From: Rubritalea tangerina
GTDB lineage: Bacteria; Verrucomicrobiota; Verrucomicrobiia; Verrucomicrobiales; Akkermansiaceae
Length of the DNA: 64,000 nt
Reading direction: 5' to 3'
Assembly: GCF_042683245.1 (NCBI RefSeq)
Contig: NZ_JBHUJB010000040.1
Location: 12,702 to 76,701, forward strand
The first letter of the stretch is position 1. Every line of letters starts with the position of its first letter. Positions 53,646-63,171 of the stretch are shown in pieces. The notes beneath the pieces were generated by a model. It saw only the letters and a program-made list of their open reading frames with translations, did no database searches and was not told where the DNA came from. A program made the translations under genes and the position numbers.

Positions 53646-56600
53646 ATGACTCTCTCTCGCTCCATCATTCTCACTGCGCTCAGCTTGCTCACCTTGCTGC
53701 AGGCTGCCCCTAACGTCATTGTCGTCCTCACTGATGACCTCGGCTTCGGCGACATCTATGACCTACACCAACATAAGCGCGACAACGGAGCCGGCGGCGG
53801 TGTCCCCGGTGACCGTATCATCAATGGGAGCGAAGAAGCCTTTATTAACACCCCCTACCTCGATCGCATGATCGCGGAAGGCGCCAAACTCACCCGCCAC
53901 TACACCAGCGCTCCCGTCTGCGCCCCCGCCCGAGGATCACTGATCCAAGGACGCGACCAAGGCCACGCCAATATCCGTAACAATTCCTTCGATAAAGTCA
54001 TCTCCGACAACCACACCCTCGGGACCGTACTCCAACAAGCCGGATACTTCACTGCCTCCGTCGGCAAATGGGGCGTCGGTGGCAATGGGCCCAGTGGCGC
54101 CGGACTCCCTAACAAACGTGGCTTCGACTACTTCTACGGCTACATCAGACACATCCATGGCCACCAACATTATCCCGGCAATGGCGGCACCGTCTACGAA
54201 GCTTCAGGCATTGGAACTACCCCCACCGCCATCAAAAGCGGCCTCGACCACGCCTACACCACCGACCTCTGGACCGCAAAAACCAAACAAATCATCCAAG
54301 ACCGCCACAACTTCAATACCGCAAACCCAAACTCCGCCAAACCCTTCTTTATCTACCTCGCCTACGATGCCCCGCACGCTCAACTCCAAGTCCCAACCCA
54401 AGCCTACCCATCCGGCCTAGGCACCTCCGGCGGACTCACCTGGCCACTCAATACCAACTCCGGCACGAACGATTCCTGGATCCACCCAGACTACCTCTCG
54501 CTCGGTAACGCCGCAGCGCGCCACGCCACCATGGTCCGCCGCATCGATACCTGCATGGGCGACATCCTCCAAACTCTGCGCGACCTCAATATCGACGACA
54601 ACACCCTCGTCATCTTCACCTCAGATAATGGCACCCATAATGAAAGCGGTTCCGGTGGTTCAGTAGCCCACAACCCACGTAACTTCGATTCCTTCGGCGA
54701 ACTCGAAGGCATCAAGCGCGACCACTGGGAAGGCGGCATCCGTATGCCCACCTTCGCCTGGTGGCCCACCCAAATTGGCGACAACAATCCTGCCACCCCA
54801 GGCTATAACTCCACCCGCCCCTCCGCATTCTGGGACTGGTTGCCCACACTCGTCGATGCCGCAGGCCTCACTCCTCCCGCCTTCACCAATGGTGTCTCGC
54901 TCCTCCCTGAACTCACCGGCCAAGGAGCCCAAGCCGACAAAGGCTACCTCTACTTCGAATACTCCGTGGGTGGATCCACCCCTAACTACAGCGAGTTCCC
55001 TAACCACGGCGGCACAGCACGAGGTGAAATGCAATCCATCTTCCTCGACCACTCCGACGGCAAGCGCTACAAAGGTATCCGCACCAATGTCTCCTCCCAC
55101 TCAAAAGACTTTGCTATCTACGATGTCGATGCCGACCCAAATGAATCCTCGAACCTCGCTAGCAGCTTGCCCGAGCTCCAACAAAAAATGAAGGACCGCG
55201 TTCTCCAAGTTCGCATCGATGGCGACTATAACCGAAGCTACCTTAGCACTACCCAAACGCCACCAGCCTCCCCACCCACTGTCATCAATGGACTCGACTT
55301 CAAAACCTTCTCCGGCTCCTGGCCATGGGTCCCCGAAACCACGCTCCTCGCCCCCGCTACCTCCGGCACCACTTCTAACCCAGACCTCAGCGTCCGTGAC
55401 CAAGACTCTAACTTCGCCATCGAGTTCACTGGCTTCCTCACCATCCCTACCGACGGCACTTATACCTTCTACATGACTGCCGACACCACCGTCTCTAACA
55501 ATCAGTCTGGAGCCATGCTCTGGCTCCACGATGCCAACCTCATAGACGACGACTACAACCATAACAGCTCCACCCGCTCAGCATCCATGCGCCTCAAAGC
55601 CGGCCTCCACCCCATCCGCATCCTCTACAAACACAGCACCGGAACCCACGATCTCAAGCTCGAATACTCTGGCCCTAACATCGCCCGCCAAACCATCCCT
55701 AACTCTGCATACTTCAGAGCCGGATCTCCCCCTGCTGAACCCCAAGCTCAGGATGACCATGCAACCACCACGGGTACCACTCCCGTCGACATCCCCGTCC
55801 TCAACAACGATAGCGATGACGGAGCCCCCGGCCCACTCAACATCCTCAGCCTCACCCAACCCCAGTTCGGATCAGCCACTATCAACGGCAACCAAATCAC
55901 CTACACTGCCAACGCGAACCAATTTGGTACCGACCACCTCAGCTACACTATCACCGATGGCGAATACACCGCTACCGCCCACATCACCATCAATGTCCAA
56001 GTCCCCATCTCTAACCTCTGGATCCCACTCGACGAAACCACCGGCAACTCAGTCAGTGAAGCCGGCGGCACCCCCATCGGTATCCACTCCGGATTCTCGA
56101 ACAGCGAGGCCTCCCACGTCATCGGCAAACATGGCCACGCTCTCTCCTTCGATGGCGTAGATGATCAAATCAACCTCTCTAACATAACACTGCCTACCGG
56201 CTCCAGCCCCCGCACCCTGAGTGCCTGGATCAAAACCTCCGCCACCACCGGAGTCGAAAACCAAGTCATCTTCGGCTACGGCCAAAACTCTAACGGTCAA
56301 CGCTTCAGCTTCCGCCTCGATGGCACCACGACCCAACGCCTCCGCCTCGAAGTACAAGGCGGCTTCATCGTCGGCACCACGCCCCTCAACGACGGCCAGT
56401 GGCACCACGTCGCCGTCGTCATCGATGACTTCGATACCAACGGCTCTACCAACGTCAACGAGGCGCACCTCTACGTGGACGGCCTGCGTGAAACCATCTC
56501 AAGCTCCGGCTCTCAAACCATCAATACCTCTGCCGCAGGCTCTCCAACCATCGCCGCCTCATCCCACGCCAATGGCTACAACTTCACAGGTAGCATCGAT

Positions 56601-57047
56601 GACATCCGCAGCCACCACTCCGCTCTCACTACCTCAGAAATCACCCAACTCTATAACGCCCAAAACCAACCAGAAGCCAGCTGGGCATTCCGCCACTTCG
56701 GCACCACAAACGTAGATTGGTCAGCCGATACCGACTCTGACTCCCACTCACTCCTCGAGGAATTTGCCTTCGGCGGCTCACCCCACGCCCCCGCCCCACT
56801 CACCCAGCAAAGTGCCATCACCAGCTCCAAACTAACCTTCCACTTCACCCAACGCGCCCCAGGCACCCACAATCTCCAATACCACTCAGAGGCCACCACC
56901 AACCTCATCGACTGGAACATCCCCACCACCATCACCAATACCGTCACACACCCCACACTCGGACCACCCTACCAACAAATCACCGTCGAATCGAACCTCG
57001 ACACCAACACCACTCCCCGCCAATTTATTAGGGTACGAATCGAATAA
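53646..57047 (+). CDS. Exported multidomain sulfatase (sulfatase, PA14, Ig-like, LamG)
   Basis: 1133 residues. A signal peptide (MTLSRSIILTALSLLTLLQAAP) precedes a type I sulfatase domain. Its formylglycine site is C92-A-P-A-R96, with metal ligands in IVVLTDDLGFGD and FTSDNGTHNESG. A PA14 domain follows at about 545-695 (FTGFLTIPTDGTYTFYM, RILYKHSTGTHDLKLEYSGP). Next is an Ig/cadherin-like domain near 700-785 (DDHATTTGTTPVDIPVLNNDSDD) and a LamG domain near 790-1010 (SFDGVDDQINLSN, GQWHHVAVVIDDF). The last 120 residues are beta-rich. PA14 and LamG bind glycans, so it likely desulfates a marine polysaccharide. An anaerobic-type or FGE maturase is not in the window. The next gene starts twelve bases later. 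Confidence 0.92.
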   Translation: MTLSRSIILTALSLLTLLQAAPNVIVVLTDDLGFGDIYDLHQHKRDNGAGGGVPGDRIINGSEEAFINTPYLDRMIAEGAKLTRHYTSAPVCAPARGSLIQGRDQGHANIRNNSFDKVISDNHTLGTVLQQAGYFTASVGKWGVGGNGPSGAGLPNKRGFDYFYGYIRHIHGHQHYPGNGGTVYEASGIGTTPTAIKSGLDHAYTTDLWTAKTKQIIQDRHNFNTANPNSAKPFFIYLAYDAPHAQLQVPTQAYPSGLGTSGGLTWPLNTNSGTNDSWIHPDYLSLGNAAARHATMVRRIDTCMGDILQTLRDLNIDDNTLVIFTSDNGTHNESGSGGSVAHNPRNFDSFGELEGIKRDHWEGGIRMPTFAWWPTQIGDNNPATPGYNSTRPSAFWDWLPTLVDAAGLTPPAFTNGVSLLPELTGQGAQADKGYLYFEYSVGGSTPNYSEFPNHGGTARGEMQSIFLDHSDGKRYKGIRTNVSSHSKDFAIYDVDADPNESSNLASSLPELQQKMKDRVLQVRIDGDYNRSYLSTTQTPPASPPTVINGLDFKTFSGSWPWVPETTLLAPATSGTTSNPDLSVRDQDSNFAIEFTGFLTIPTDGTYTFYMTADTTVSNNQSGAMLWLHDANLIDDDYNHNSSTRSASMRLKAGLHPIRILYKHSTGTHDLKLEYSGPNIARQTIPNSAYFRAGSPPAEPQAQDDHATTTGTTPVDIPVLNNDSDDGAPGPLNILSLTQPQFGSATINGNQITYTANANQFGTDHLSYTITDGEYTATAHITINVQVPISNLWIPLDETTGNSVSEAGGTPIGIHSGFSNSEASHVIGKHGHALSFDGVDDQINLSNITLPTGSSPRTLSAWIKTSATTGVENQVIFGYGQNSNGQRFSFRLDGTTTQRLRLEVQGGFIVGTTPLNDGQWHHVAVVIDDFDTNGSTNVNEAHLYVDGLRETISSSGSQTINTSAAGSPTIAASSHANGYNFTGSIDDIRSHHSALTTSEITQLYNAQNQPEASWAFRHFGTTNVDWSADTDSDSHSLLEEFAFGGSPHAPAPLTQQSAITSSKLTFHFTQRAPGTHNLQYHSEATTNLIDWNIPTTITNTVTHPTLGPPYQQITVESNLDTNTTPRQFIRVRIE

Positions 57048-57059
57048 CCTCCTCCCACA

Positions 57060-57608
57060 ATGTTAGGCAATTCCAACGATGCTACTGAACTCGCTCAATT
57101 CGTGAGCCAACTCACCGACCACCAGTCGGTGATTCGTGGTTATATCCGCACCCTTATTCCTAACGCCTCAGACATCCGAGATGTCCTCCAAAATACTAAC
57201 ATCGCCCTCTGGGAACGCAGAAGCGAATTTAAAACCGGCACCAACTTCAAAGCCTGGGCATTCACCATCGCACGCTACCGCGCACTCGAACACCGCCGCG
57301 CCATGCGCAAAGACAAAGACCTCGTCTTCGATGATGAACTCATCGACCTGCTCAGCTCACCCAGCACAGACTTCTCAGCCGCACAACACGAACGCAAACA
57401 AGTCGCTCTCGATTCCTGCCTCCAACAACTCAAAGACAAAGACCGTAACCTCATCCACGCACGCTACTTCCAAAACGCAAACCTCGAAGAATACGCCAAA
57501 ATCGATGGCCGTAGCTATGGCTCCATCCGCGTCATCCTCAACCGACTCCGCATCACCCTGCGCAACTGCGTCGATGCCAAAACTTCAGCTACCAATTCAC
57601 CCGCATGA
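57060..57608 (+). CDS. ECF-type RNA polymerase sigma factor
   Basis: 182 residues with region 2 (HQSVIRGYIRTLIPNASDIRDVLQNTNIALWERRSEF, FKAWAFTIARYRALEHRR shortened in pattern) and region 4 (LQQLKDKDRNLIHARYFQNANLEEYAKIDGRSYGSIRVILNRLR as the helix-turn-helix part). It fits the sigma subfamily seen in Rhodopirellula and Verrucomicrobium. It starts 12 bases after the sulfatase stop, and its own stop overlaps the FecR-like gene (ATGA). It should direct expression of a small regulon, plausibly including this locus. Confidence 0.9.
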   Translation: MLGNSNDATELAQFVSQLTDHQSVIRGYIRTLIPNASDIRDVLQNTNIALWERRSEFKTGTNFKAWAFTIARYRALEHRRAMRKDKDLVFDDELIDLLSSPSTDFSAAQHERKQVALDSCLQQLKDKDRNLIHARYFQNANLEEYAKIDGRSYGSIRVILNRLRITLRNCVDAKTSATNSPA

Positions 57609-59095
57609 ACCCAGATGACTCACAACTCGATTCCCTCATCCTGGACCTGCTAGATGGCTCCATCTCCCCTAGCGATCACGTAACCCTCCAACAAACTCTC
57701 AAGTCAGACCCTGCCGCGCGCACCAGATACCAACAACTCACAGAAATCCATAACCTCCTCGAGATCGAAGCCGAACACCAACACCCCACTCTCAAGGCCG
57801 AGGTCCTCCCCATGGAGAAAATTGTCTCGCGCCAACGCTGGCGCTTTGCCAAACGCTCACTCATCGCCGCTGCAGCCCTCATCCTCATCTCAGCCCTCGT
57901 CCTCCAAGTCACCCTCCTCGACCGCCCAATCCCACAGTCCGCAGAAACCAAATTCGCAGACTACACGAGCTTTAAAATCACCCAACCCGCGAATTCCAAA
58001 ATTCCTCCTAACAGCACACAGATGGAGCCCGGATCCAAACTGGAAATCCACCAAGGCTCCGCCGAAATCACCTTCTCTTCAGGAGTCAAAGCCATCGTCC
58101 AAGCCCCCGCCAAACTCACCCTCGATCAACAACTCCACGTCGAACTCGAGTCCGGTATCGCTTGGTTCCAAGTCCCACCCGAAGCCGTCGGATTCACCGT
58201 CACTTCCTCCCAGATAAAAGTCGTCGACCTCGGTACCCAATTCGGCGTCCTCGCCCAACCTAACACGATGCACGAAGTCCACGTCTTCAAAGGCAAAGTC
58301 AAAGCCCAGTGCCTCTACGGAAATAAACAAACCACCACCCTCACCGACGGCCACGCCAAACGCACCAACGTCACCGGTAACCTCCTCGACACCCCACTCA
58401 ACCACCACGCCTTCCTCGATTCCCTCCCTGACGGACTCACCTACCTGCGCTGGCAACTCGATGGTTCCCCCACTCCCGCTACCGAAGGCAATATCTCACG
58501 CAGCCAAACCATCACTTCCAAAATCACCGGCAAAACTAAAAAAATCATGAGCCCACACGGCTCCGCTACCCACTTCTCCCCTAACGGTGGCCACATGCTC
58601 ACCAACTGGCCAGGTATCGGCGCCGACCGACCACGTACCATCTCCGCCTGGATCAAAATCCCCCCACACACACCCAAACACGATAACGCCATCGCCGAAT
58701 GGGGCATCACCACACCCAATGCCGACACCACCAAATGGCGCGTCAACATCAACCCAGCTTCTAACAAACGAGGCGCACTCCGTACCGAGTTTGGCCAAGG
58801 CTACGTCATCGGCACCACCGACCTCAGAGATGGAAAATGGCACCACATCACCTCCGTCTACGATGGCTCAGGATACGGTAGCCGCGATACCATCAAACTC
58901 TATGTCAATGGTAAACCTGAACCTATCAGCCAGGCCAAACCTAACATTATCCGCACGAACCTCAGCAGCGCCCACTCCACCACATGTCGCGTCGGTAAAA
59001 ACTTCCACGGCGCCATCAAGGACCTCTACATCTTCAGCGGTGTCCTCCCCCCCGAAGCCATCGCCAAGCAAGCCACCCAACACCTGCCGAACTAA
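57605..59095 (+). CDS. FecR/anti-sigma-like membrane protein with LamG domain
   Basis: 496 residues. The first 80 are cytoplasmic and helical (DSLILDLLDGSISPSDHVTL), as in anti-sigma factors. One membrane segment is at about 83-105 (SLIAAAALILISALVLQVTLL). A FecR domain follows near 130-260 (GSAEITFSSGVKAIVQAPAKL, VVDLGTQFGV). A LamG/concanavalin domain lies near 320-495 (PRTISAWIKIPPHTP, KWHHITSVYDG). It is translationally coupled to the sigma gene. I infer that glycan binding by the outer LamG domain is relayed across the membrane to release the sigma factor. Confidence 0.88.
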   Translation: MNPDDSQLDSLILDLLDGSISPSDHVTLQQTLKSDPAARTRYQQLTEIHNLLEIEAEHQHPTLKAEVLPMEKIVSRQRWRFAKRSLIAAAALILISALVLQVTLLDRPIPQSAETKFADYTSFKITQPANSKIPPNSTQMEPGSKLEIHQGSAEITFSSGVKAIVQAPAKLTLDQQLHVELESGIAWFQVPPEAVGFTVTSSQIKVVDLGTQFGVLAQPNTMHEVHVFKGKVKAQCLYGNKQTTTLTDGHAKRTNVTGNLLDTPLNHHAFLDSLPDGLTYLRWQLDGSPTPATEGNISRSQTITSKITGKTKKIMSPHGSATHFSPNGGHMLTNWPGIGADRPRTISAWIKIPPHTPKHDNAIAEWGITTPNADTTKWRVNINPASNKRGALRTEFGQGYVIGTTDLRDGKWHHITSVYDGSGYGSRDTIKLYVNGKPEPISQAKPNIIRTNLSSAHSTTCRVGKNFHGAIKDLYIFSGVLPPEAIAKQATQHLPN

Positions 59096-59211
59096 CGCAG
59101 AACTCCAGCAGGCTCCCAGCTGCGCCACTTCTCTCTCTCCCAAAATCACCATTTCTCTCTTCTGAAGTGCGATTTGGTATAATACCCCCCACCCTCGAAC
59201 CATCTAGTAGT

Positions 59212-60576
59212 ATGCAGAATCTTCTTTCCCTAGGCCTCACCCTCACTCTCGCCTCCAGTCTCCTTGCTGCCGACAAACCCAATATCGTCTACATCATCGT
59301 CGACGATCTCGGCATCGGCGACCTCTCCTGCTACGGCCAAAAGAACTTCCAAACCCCTCACATCGACTCCCTCGCCAAAGAGGGGATGCTCTTCTCTGCC
59401 CACTACTCCGGCAGCACCGTCTGCGCCCCAGCCCGCAGCTCCCTCATGACCGGCCAAGACCAAGGCCATACCTACATCCGCGGCAACGGTGCACACGAAC
59501 TCCGAAAATCCGATACCACCTTCGCACACCTCCTTAAACAAGCTGGCTACACCACAGGCATGGTCGGCAAATCCTGCGTCACCGGAAATACGAAAAACCC
59601 ACAGGCCCCACATAACTCCGGCTTCGACTACTTCTACGGCACCCTCAGCCACGTCACCGCCCACCACCACTGGCCCACCCACATCTTCGAACAAGGAAAG
59701 AAAAAAGCCATCCCTGGCAACAAAACCAAGTCCGGCACCGTCTACATCCAAGATCGCTACACCGAAAAAGGTCTCGAGTTCATCGAAGCCAATAAACAAA
59801 AACCCTTCGCCCTCCTCCTCTCCTACAGCGCCCCCCACGCTGACATCGACGTCCCCATGGACTCCGTCACCCCCTTCCTCGGAAAATTCGACCCCGAAGT
59901 GCGCTACAAAGGCGGACACTACAAAGCCTGCAACCATGTCAAAGCCACCTACGCGGGCATGGTCACCAGACTCGATAAACACGTCGGATCCATCCTCGCG
60001 AAACTTAAAGAACTCGATCTCGATGAAAATACCATCGTCAGCTTCACCAGCGATAACGGCCCCACCAAAGCCGGCGGCTACCACTGGGACTTCCATAACT
60101 CCAATGGCAAACTCCGCGGCGGCAAACGCGACCTCTATGAAGGCGGCATCCGCGTCCCCTTCCTCGTCCGCTGGCCCGCCAAAATCAAACCCGCTTCCAT
60201 CACCCACCATCCCTCAGCATTCTGGGATGTCCTCCCCACCTTCTGCGACATCGCTCAAGTCACCCCACCTAAAAATATCCAAGGTATCTCCTTCCTTCCC
60301 ACCCTCACCGGATCCACACAGCCCGCCCATCCCTACCTCTACTGGGAATTCCATGAAAAAGGCGGAAAAGTCGCACTCCGAAAAGATCATTGGAAAATCG
60401 TCCGCCTCAATATGCACGCAAAGTCACCTTCCCCATACGAACTCTACAACCTCATTGAGGACCCATCAGAGACATCTAACATTGCTGAAAAGCACCCCGA
60501 AAAACTACAAGAGCTCACCACACTCCTCGAAAACCACCGCCAAAAAAGTCCCATCAAAAAATGGAACTTCCGCTAA
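59212..60576 (+). CDS. Exported sulfatase
   Basis: About 454 residues from ATG 59212 (MQNLLSLGLTLTLASSLLAADKPNIV), a signal peptide followed at once by the sulfatase fold. The longer frame upstream begins at a less likely start. Motifs: IVDDLGIGDLSCYG, the formylglycine site C71-A-P-A-R75, MVGKSCVTGN, FTSDNGPTKAGGYH, and LYEGGIRVPFLVRWP. Compact, with no accessory domains. It likely removes sulfate esters from the same or a related glycan as the large sulfatase upstream. A row of six ATCAGCC repeats begins at its stop codon. Confidence 0.93.
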   Translation: MQNLLSLGLTLTLASSLLAADKPNIVYIIVDDLGIGDLSCYGQKNFQTPHIDSLAKEGMLFSAHYSGSTVCAPARSSLMTGQDQGHTYIRGNGAHELRKSDTTFAHLLKQAGYTTGMVGKSCVTGNTKNPQAPHNSGFDYFYGTLSHVTAHHHWPTHIFEQGKKKAIPGNKTKSGTVYIQDRYTEKGLEFIEANKQKPFALLLSYSAPHADIDVPMDSVTPFLGKFDPEVRYKGGHYKACNHVKATYAGMVTRLDKHVGSILAKLKELDLDENTIVSFTSDNGPTKAGGYHWDFHNSNGKLRGGKRDLYEGGIRVPFLVRWPAKIKPASITHHPSAFWDVLPTFCDIAQVTPPKNIQGISFLPTLTGSTQPAHPYLYWEFHEKGGKVALRKDHWKIVRLNMHAKSPSPYELYNLIEDPSETSNIAEKHPEKLQELTTLLENHRQKSPIKKWNFR

Positions 60577-60617
60577 TCAGCCATCAGCCATCAGCCATCA
60601 GCCATCAGCCATCAGCC
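60576..60617 (+). repeat. Heptanucleotide tandem repeat (ATCAGCC, six copies)
   Basis: Six exact copies of ATCAGCC begin at the last base of the sulfatase stop codon, with a decaying seventh. No T run follows. This is a typical unstable short repeat, in the 95-base gap before the PLD gene. Confidence 0.9.
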
Positions 60618-60671
60618 ATCAACAATCACCCTTCACCTCTCACCACAAAAGGGGTATAGCTTAGCCAAAGC

Positions 60672-62240
60672 ATGCCCATCAAACTTCCACGCCATCTCTT
60701 CGTAAAATCCATCCTCGCGCTCATGCTCGTCTTCATGGGCTTCTACCTCAGCACCACCTGTACCAAACTCCCTAACGACTTCCCTAAAACACGCAGCCTC
60801 GCATTCCCCCAACCAGAACAAACAAAAGTCGGCGGCATCTTCGCACGTAAATCCGAAGAAAATAACCACCTCTCAGGCTTCGCCGTCATCCCCACCAGCC
60901 GCGAAGCCTTCACCAATAGAGTCGGACTCGCCGAGTTCGCTGAAAAAACCATCGATGTCCAATACTACATCTGGAACAACGATACAGTCGGTAACCTCCT
61001 TGCCGAACGCCTCATCCGCGCCGCCGAACGTGGCGTCCGAGTCCGCTTCCTCGTCGATGACCTTAACTTCCAACATCGCGATAGCCTAGCCGCTGGCCTA
61101 TCAGCCCACCCTAACATTGAGGTACGTATCTTTAACCCCGCCATGCATCGCTCCATCCGCGCCCTCGAAATGGCTGCCAGCTTCAGCCGGCTCAATAAAC
61201 GGATGCATAACAAAATCATGATCATGGACAATGCCTGCGCCATCATCGGTGGTCGCAACATTGCCGATGACTACTTCGGCCTCCACCCCAAAGCCAATAA
61301 ACGCGACCTCGATATCGCCGCCGCCGGCCCCATCGTCAAAGAAATCTCAAACACCTTCGATGAATTCTGGAACAGCATCGGCGCCGTCCCCATCGAAGCC
61401 CTCGCACCGCCCACAGACGCCAAAGCTCAACTCGCAGACTCCATCGCCAAAGTCCGCCACAAACTTAGCTCCTCTAACTACCCCTACCCGCTCGACTCCG
61501 ACATCGCCACCCTCCGCTCCAACATCGAAAAAATCAGCAACTCCATGGTCTGGGCACACGGCGAAGTCCTCTACGATAATATCAACTCCATGCTCCACGC
61601 CGACAATGCGGTCACCGTCAACAGCCGCCTCCTCGAAGTCGTCAATGCCACCGAAAAGGAACTCCTCATCGAATCAGCCTACTTCATCCTTCGTGATAAA
61701 GGTCTCAAGGTCGCACAAGCCCTCCGCGCTATAGGTGTCAACATACGCGTGCTCACAAACTCACTCGCATCTAACGATGTCGTCGCCGCTCAGTCCGGCT
61801 ACGCCCACAAAGCAGATAACCTCCTCAAAGCCGGCGTCACCATCTACGAACTCAGACCAGATGCCGCTTGCGTCAACGCCGACACCTCACCACTCGGAAA
61901 ACACGCCAGCACCAGCCTCCATACCAAAACCCTCGTGATCGACCGAACATTCGCCTTCGTCGGCAGCTATAACCTCGACCCCCGGTCCGCAGATATCAAT
62001 TCCGAAATCGGCATCCTCGTCGAGAGCCCAGCATTCGCCCAAGCCATCGCCACCTTCCTCGACCAAGGCGTCCAACCAGAAAATGCCTACAAACTTAGCC
62101 TCGACCGCTGGAACCGTATCCTCTGGAAAACCACCGTCGATGGCCAAGAAAAAACCTGGACCCATAGCCCAAACACGAACTTCTGGCAACGCCTCCAGGC
62201 CGAAACCCTCGGACTCCTCCCCATCGAAGACCAACTCTAA
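60672..62240 (+). CDS. Phospholipase D-like protein (cardiolipin synthase-type)
   Basis: 522 residues with an N-terminal hydrophobic segment (SILALMLVFMGFYLSTTC) that could be a membrane anchor or weak lipobox. Two HKD motifs are complete: H179-x-K-x4-D in MHNKIMIMD and H417-x-K-x4-D in LHTKTLVID, each followed by the GG/GS-N pattern (GGRNIADDYFG, GSYNLDPRSADINSE). These two half-sites make one active site for phosphatidyl transfer or phosphodiester cleavage. Cardiolipin synthesis or phospholipid turnover at the envelope is likely. Converges on the GAF gene. Confidence 0.88.
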   Translation: MPIKLPRHLFVKSILALMLVFMGFYLSTTCTKLPNDFPKTRSLAFPQPEQTKVGGIFARKSEENNHLSGFAVIPTSREAFTNRVGLAEFAEKTIDVQYYIWNNDTVGNLLAERLIRAAERGVRVRFLVDDLNFQHRDSLAAGLSAHPNIEVRIFNPAMHRSIRALEMAASFSRLNKRMHNKIMIMDNACAIIGGRNIADDYFGLHPKANKRDLDIAAAGPIVKEISNTFDEFWNSIGAVPIEALAPPTDAKAQLADSIAKVRHKLSSSNYPYPLDSDIATLRSNIEKISNSMVWAHGEVLYDNINSMLHADNAVTVNSRLLEVVNATEKELLIESAYFILRDKGLKVAQALRAIGVNIRVLTNSLASNDVVAAQSGYAHKADNLLKAGVTIYELRPDAACVNADTSPLGKHASTSLHTKTLVIDRTFAFVGSYNLDPRSADINSEIGILVESPAFAQAIATFLDQGVQPENAYKLSLDRWNRILWKTTVDGQEKTWTHSPNTNFWQRLQAETLGLLPIEDQL

Positions 62241-62288
62241 CCTCTGGTCATTCAAGCTCGTGTACTACCAGAGCCCCTCATGCACTCA

Positions 62289-62741
62289 TCACATCGAGCC
62301 ACCAAGCCAGTCCGCTACCCGATTCAAGGCTGCGACCTCCTCGTCATTGAAATCGTATGGCTCGAACTTCCCAATCCCCAGAGTCCCCACCAATACACCT
62401 CCCTTGAGGATCGGTACCGCTACCGAACCCGCCACCTCAGTCTTCTTCGCATCCGGCCGCGCCACCCCCGTGTCATCCGTCTGCAAATTACAAATCTGTA
62501 CCGCCTCCCCTTGCTCCGCTGCCGCCCCAGCAATCCCCTTACCAATCGGTATTGCAGCCACTTTATCTAATAAAACATCTGGGATCCCTACCTGCGCTTG
62601 CATCTCTAACAAACCTGACTCCCCCCCCAGCACATGCAATGTACCAGTCGTACACCCAAAAGCCCCCAAAACCTCCTCCAGCACTCCCTGAGCCACTCCG
62701 ACCTCTCCAGCCACCAAACGATCAATTCTTTCTAAATCCAT
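62289..62741 (-). CDS. GAF-domain protein
   Basis: 150 residues from ATG 62739-62741 (MDLERIDRLVAGEVG), which has AGGGTGGG just upstream. The GAF pattern is clear: LLEMQAQVGIPDVLLDKVAAIPIGKGIAGAAAEQG, SVAVPILKGGVLVGTLGIGKF and DFNDEEVAALNRVADWLGG (quoted in part). It lacks any attached output domain, so it is a small-molecule sensor or a redox protein of the free-methionine-sulfoxide type; neither can be proven. The open frame extends upstream only through an eight-base tandem repeat, which I do not count as coding. Confidence 0.8.
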   Translation of the reverse strand: MDLERIDRLVAGEVGVAQGVLEEVLGAFGCTTGTLHVLGGESGLLEMQAQVGIPDVLLDKVAAIPIGKGIAGAAAEQGEAVQICNLQTDDTGVARPDAKKTEVAGSVAVPILKGGVLVGTLGIGKFEPYDFNDEEVAALNRVADWLGGSM

Positions 62742-62798
62742 ACCCACCCTATACAACACCCCACCCCCACACGCCACGCAAATCTCCCACACCCCCAC

Positions 62799-62902
62799 AC
62801 TCCCACACTCCCACACTCCCACACTCCCACACTCCCACACTCCCACACTCCCACACTCCCACACTCCCACACTCCCACACTCCCACACTCCCACACTCCC
62901 AC
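62799..62902. repeat. Octanucleotide tandem repeat (ACTCCCAC, 13 copies)
   Basis: Thirteen exact head-to-tail copies of ACTCCCAC, 104 bases. It lies upstream of the GAF gene start. Read on the minus strand it makes a periodic open frame (VWECGSVG), which explains why that gene appears longer. Copy number is likely to vary between strains. Confidence 0.93.
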
Positions 62903-62952
62903 ACTTCTAACTCCTCACTTCTAACTCCTCACTTCTAACTCCTCACTTCTAA
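62903..62952. repeat. 14-bp tandem repeat (ACTTCTAACTCCTC, about 3.5 copies)
   Basis: Directly abuts the octanucleotide array: three full copies and a partial fourth of ACTTCTAACTCCTC. The following 220 bases up to 63171 hold no gene I can support; they include palindromic pieces such as CCCAAGGTT/AACCTTGGG. Confidence 0.85.
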
Positions 62953-63171
62953 AATCCCAACGGAATTATTCTCCCAGCCCAAGGTTGAGCCTATGGCGAA
63001 AACCTTGGGCCACACACACACCACCCATCACAACGCCAACGACGTTGCGGCACCTCCTCTCGGAGTGCGTGTAGCTCGCTACCGCTCTCACGGATCGCTG
63101 AAGCTTGCTTCAGGAGGAGCGGAGCGAAGTCATCTATAGCAAAACGGTCAATGGGTGGCAGGGTTGTGGGT

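Noticed and set aside
59230..60210. 326-residue minus-strand frame opposite the second sulfatase
   Set aside because: Gly/Val/Phe/Asp-rich shadow of the sulfatase coding strand.
62742..62894. N-terminal extension of the GAF protein with VWECGSVG repeats
   Set aside because: It is only the translation of the octanucleotide array; a good start with a ribosome binding site lies downstream at 62741.
62799..62902. CRISPR array
   Set aside because: Eight-base units without spacers; it is a simple tandem repeat.
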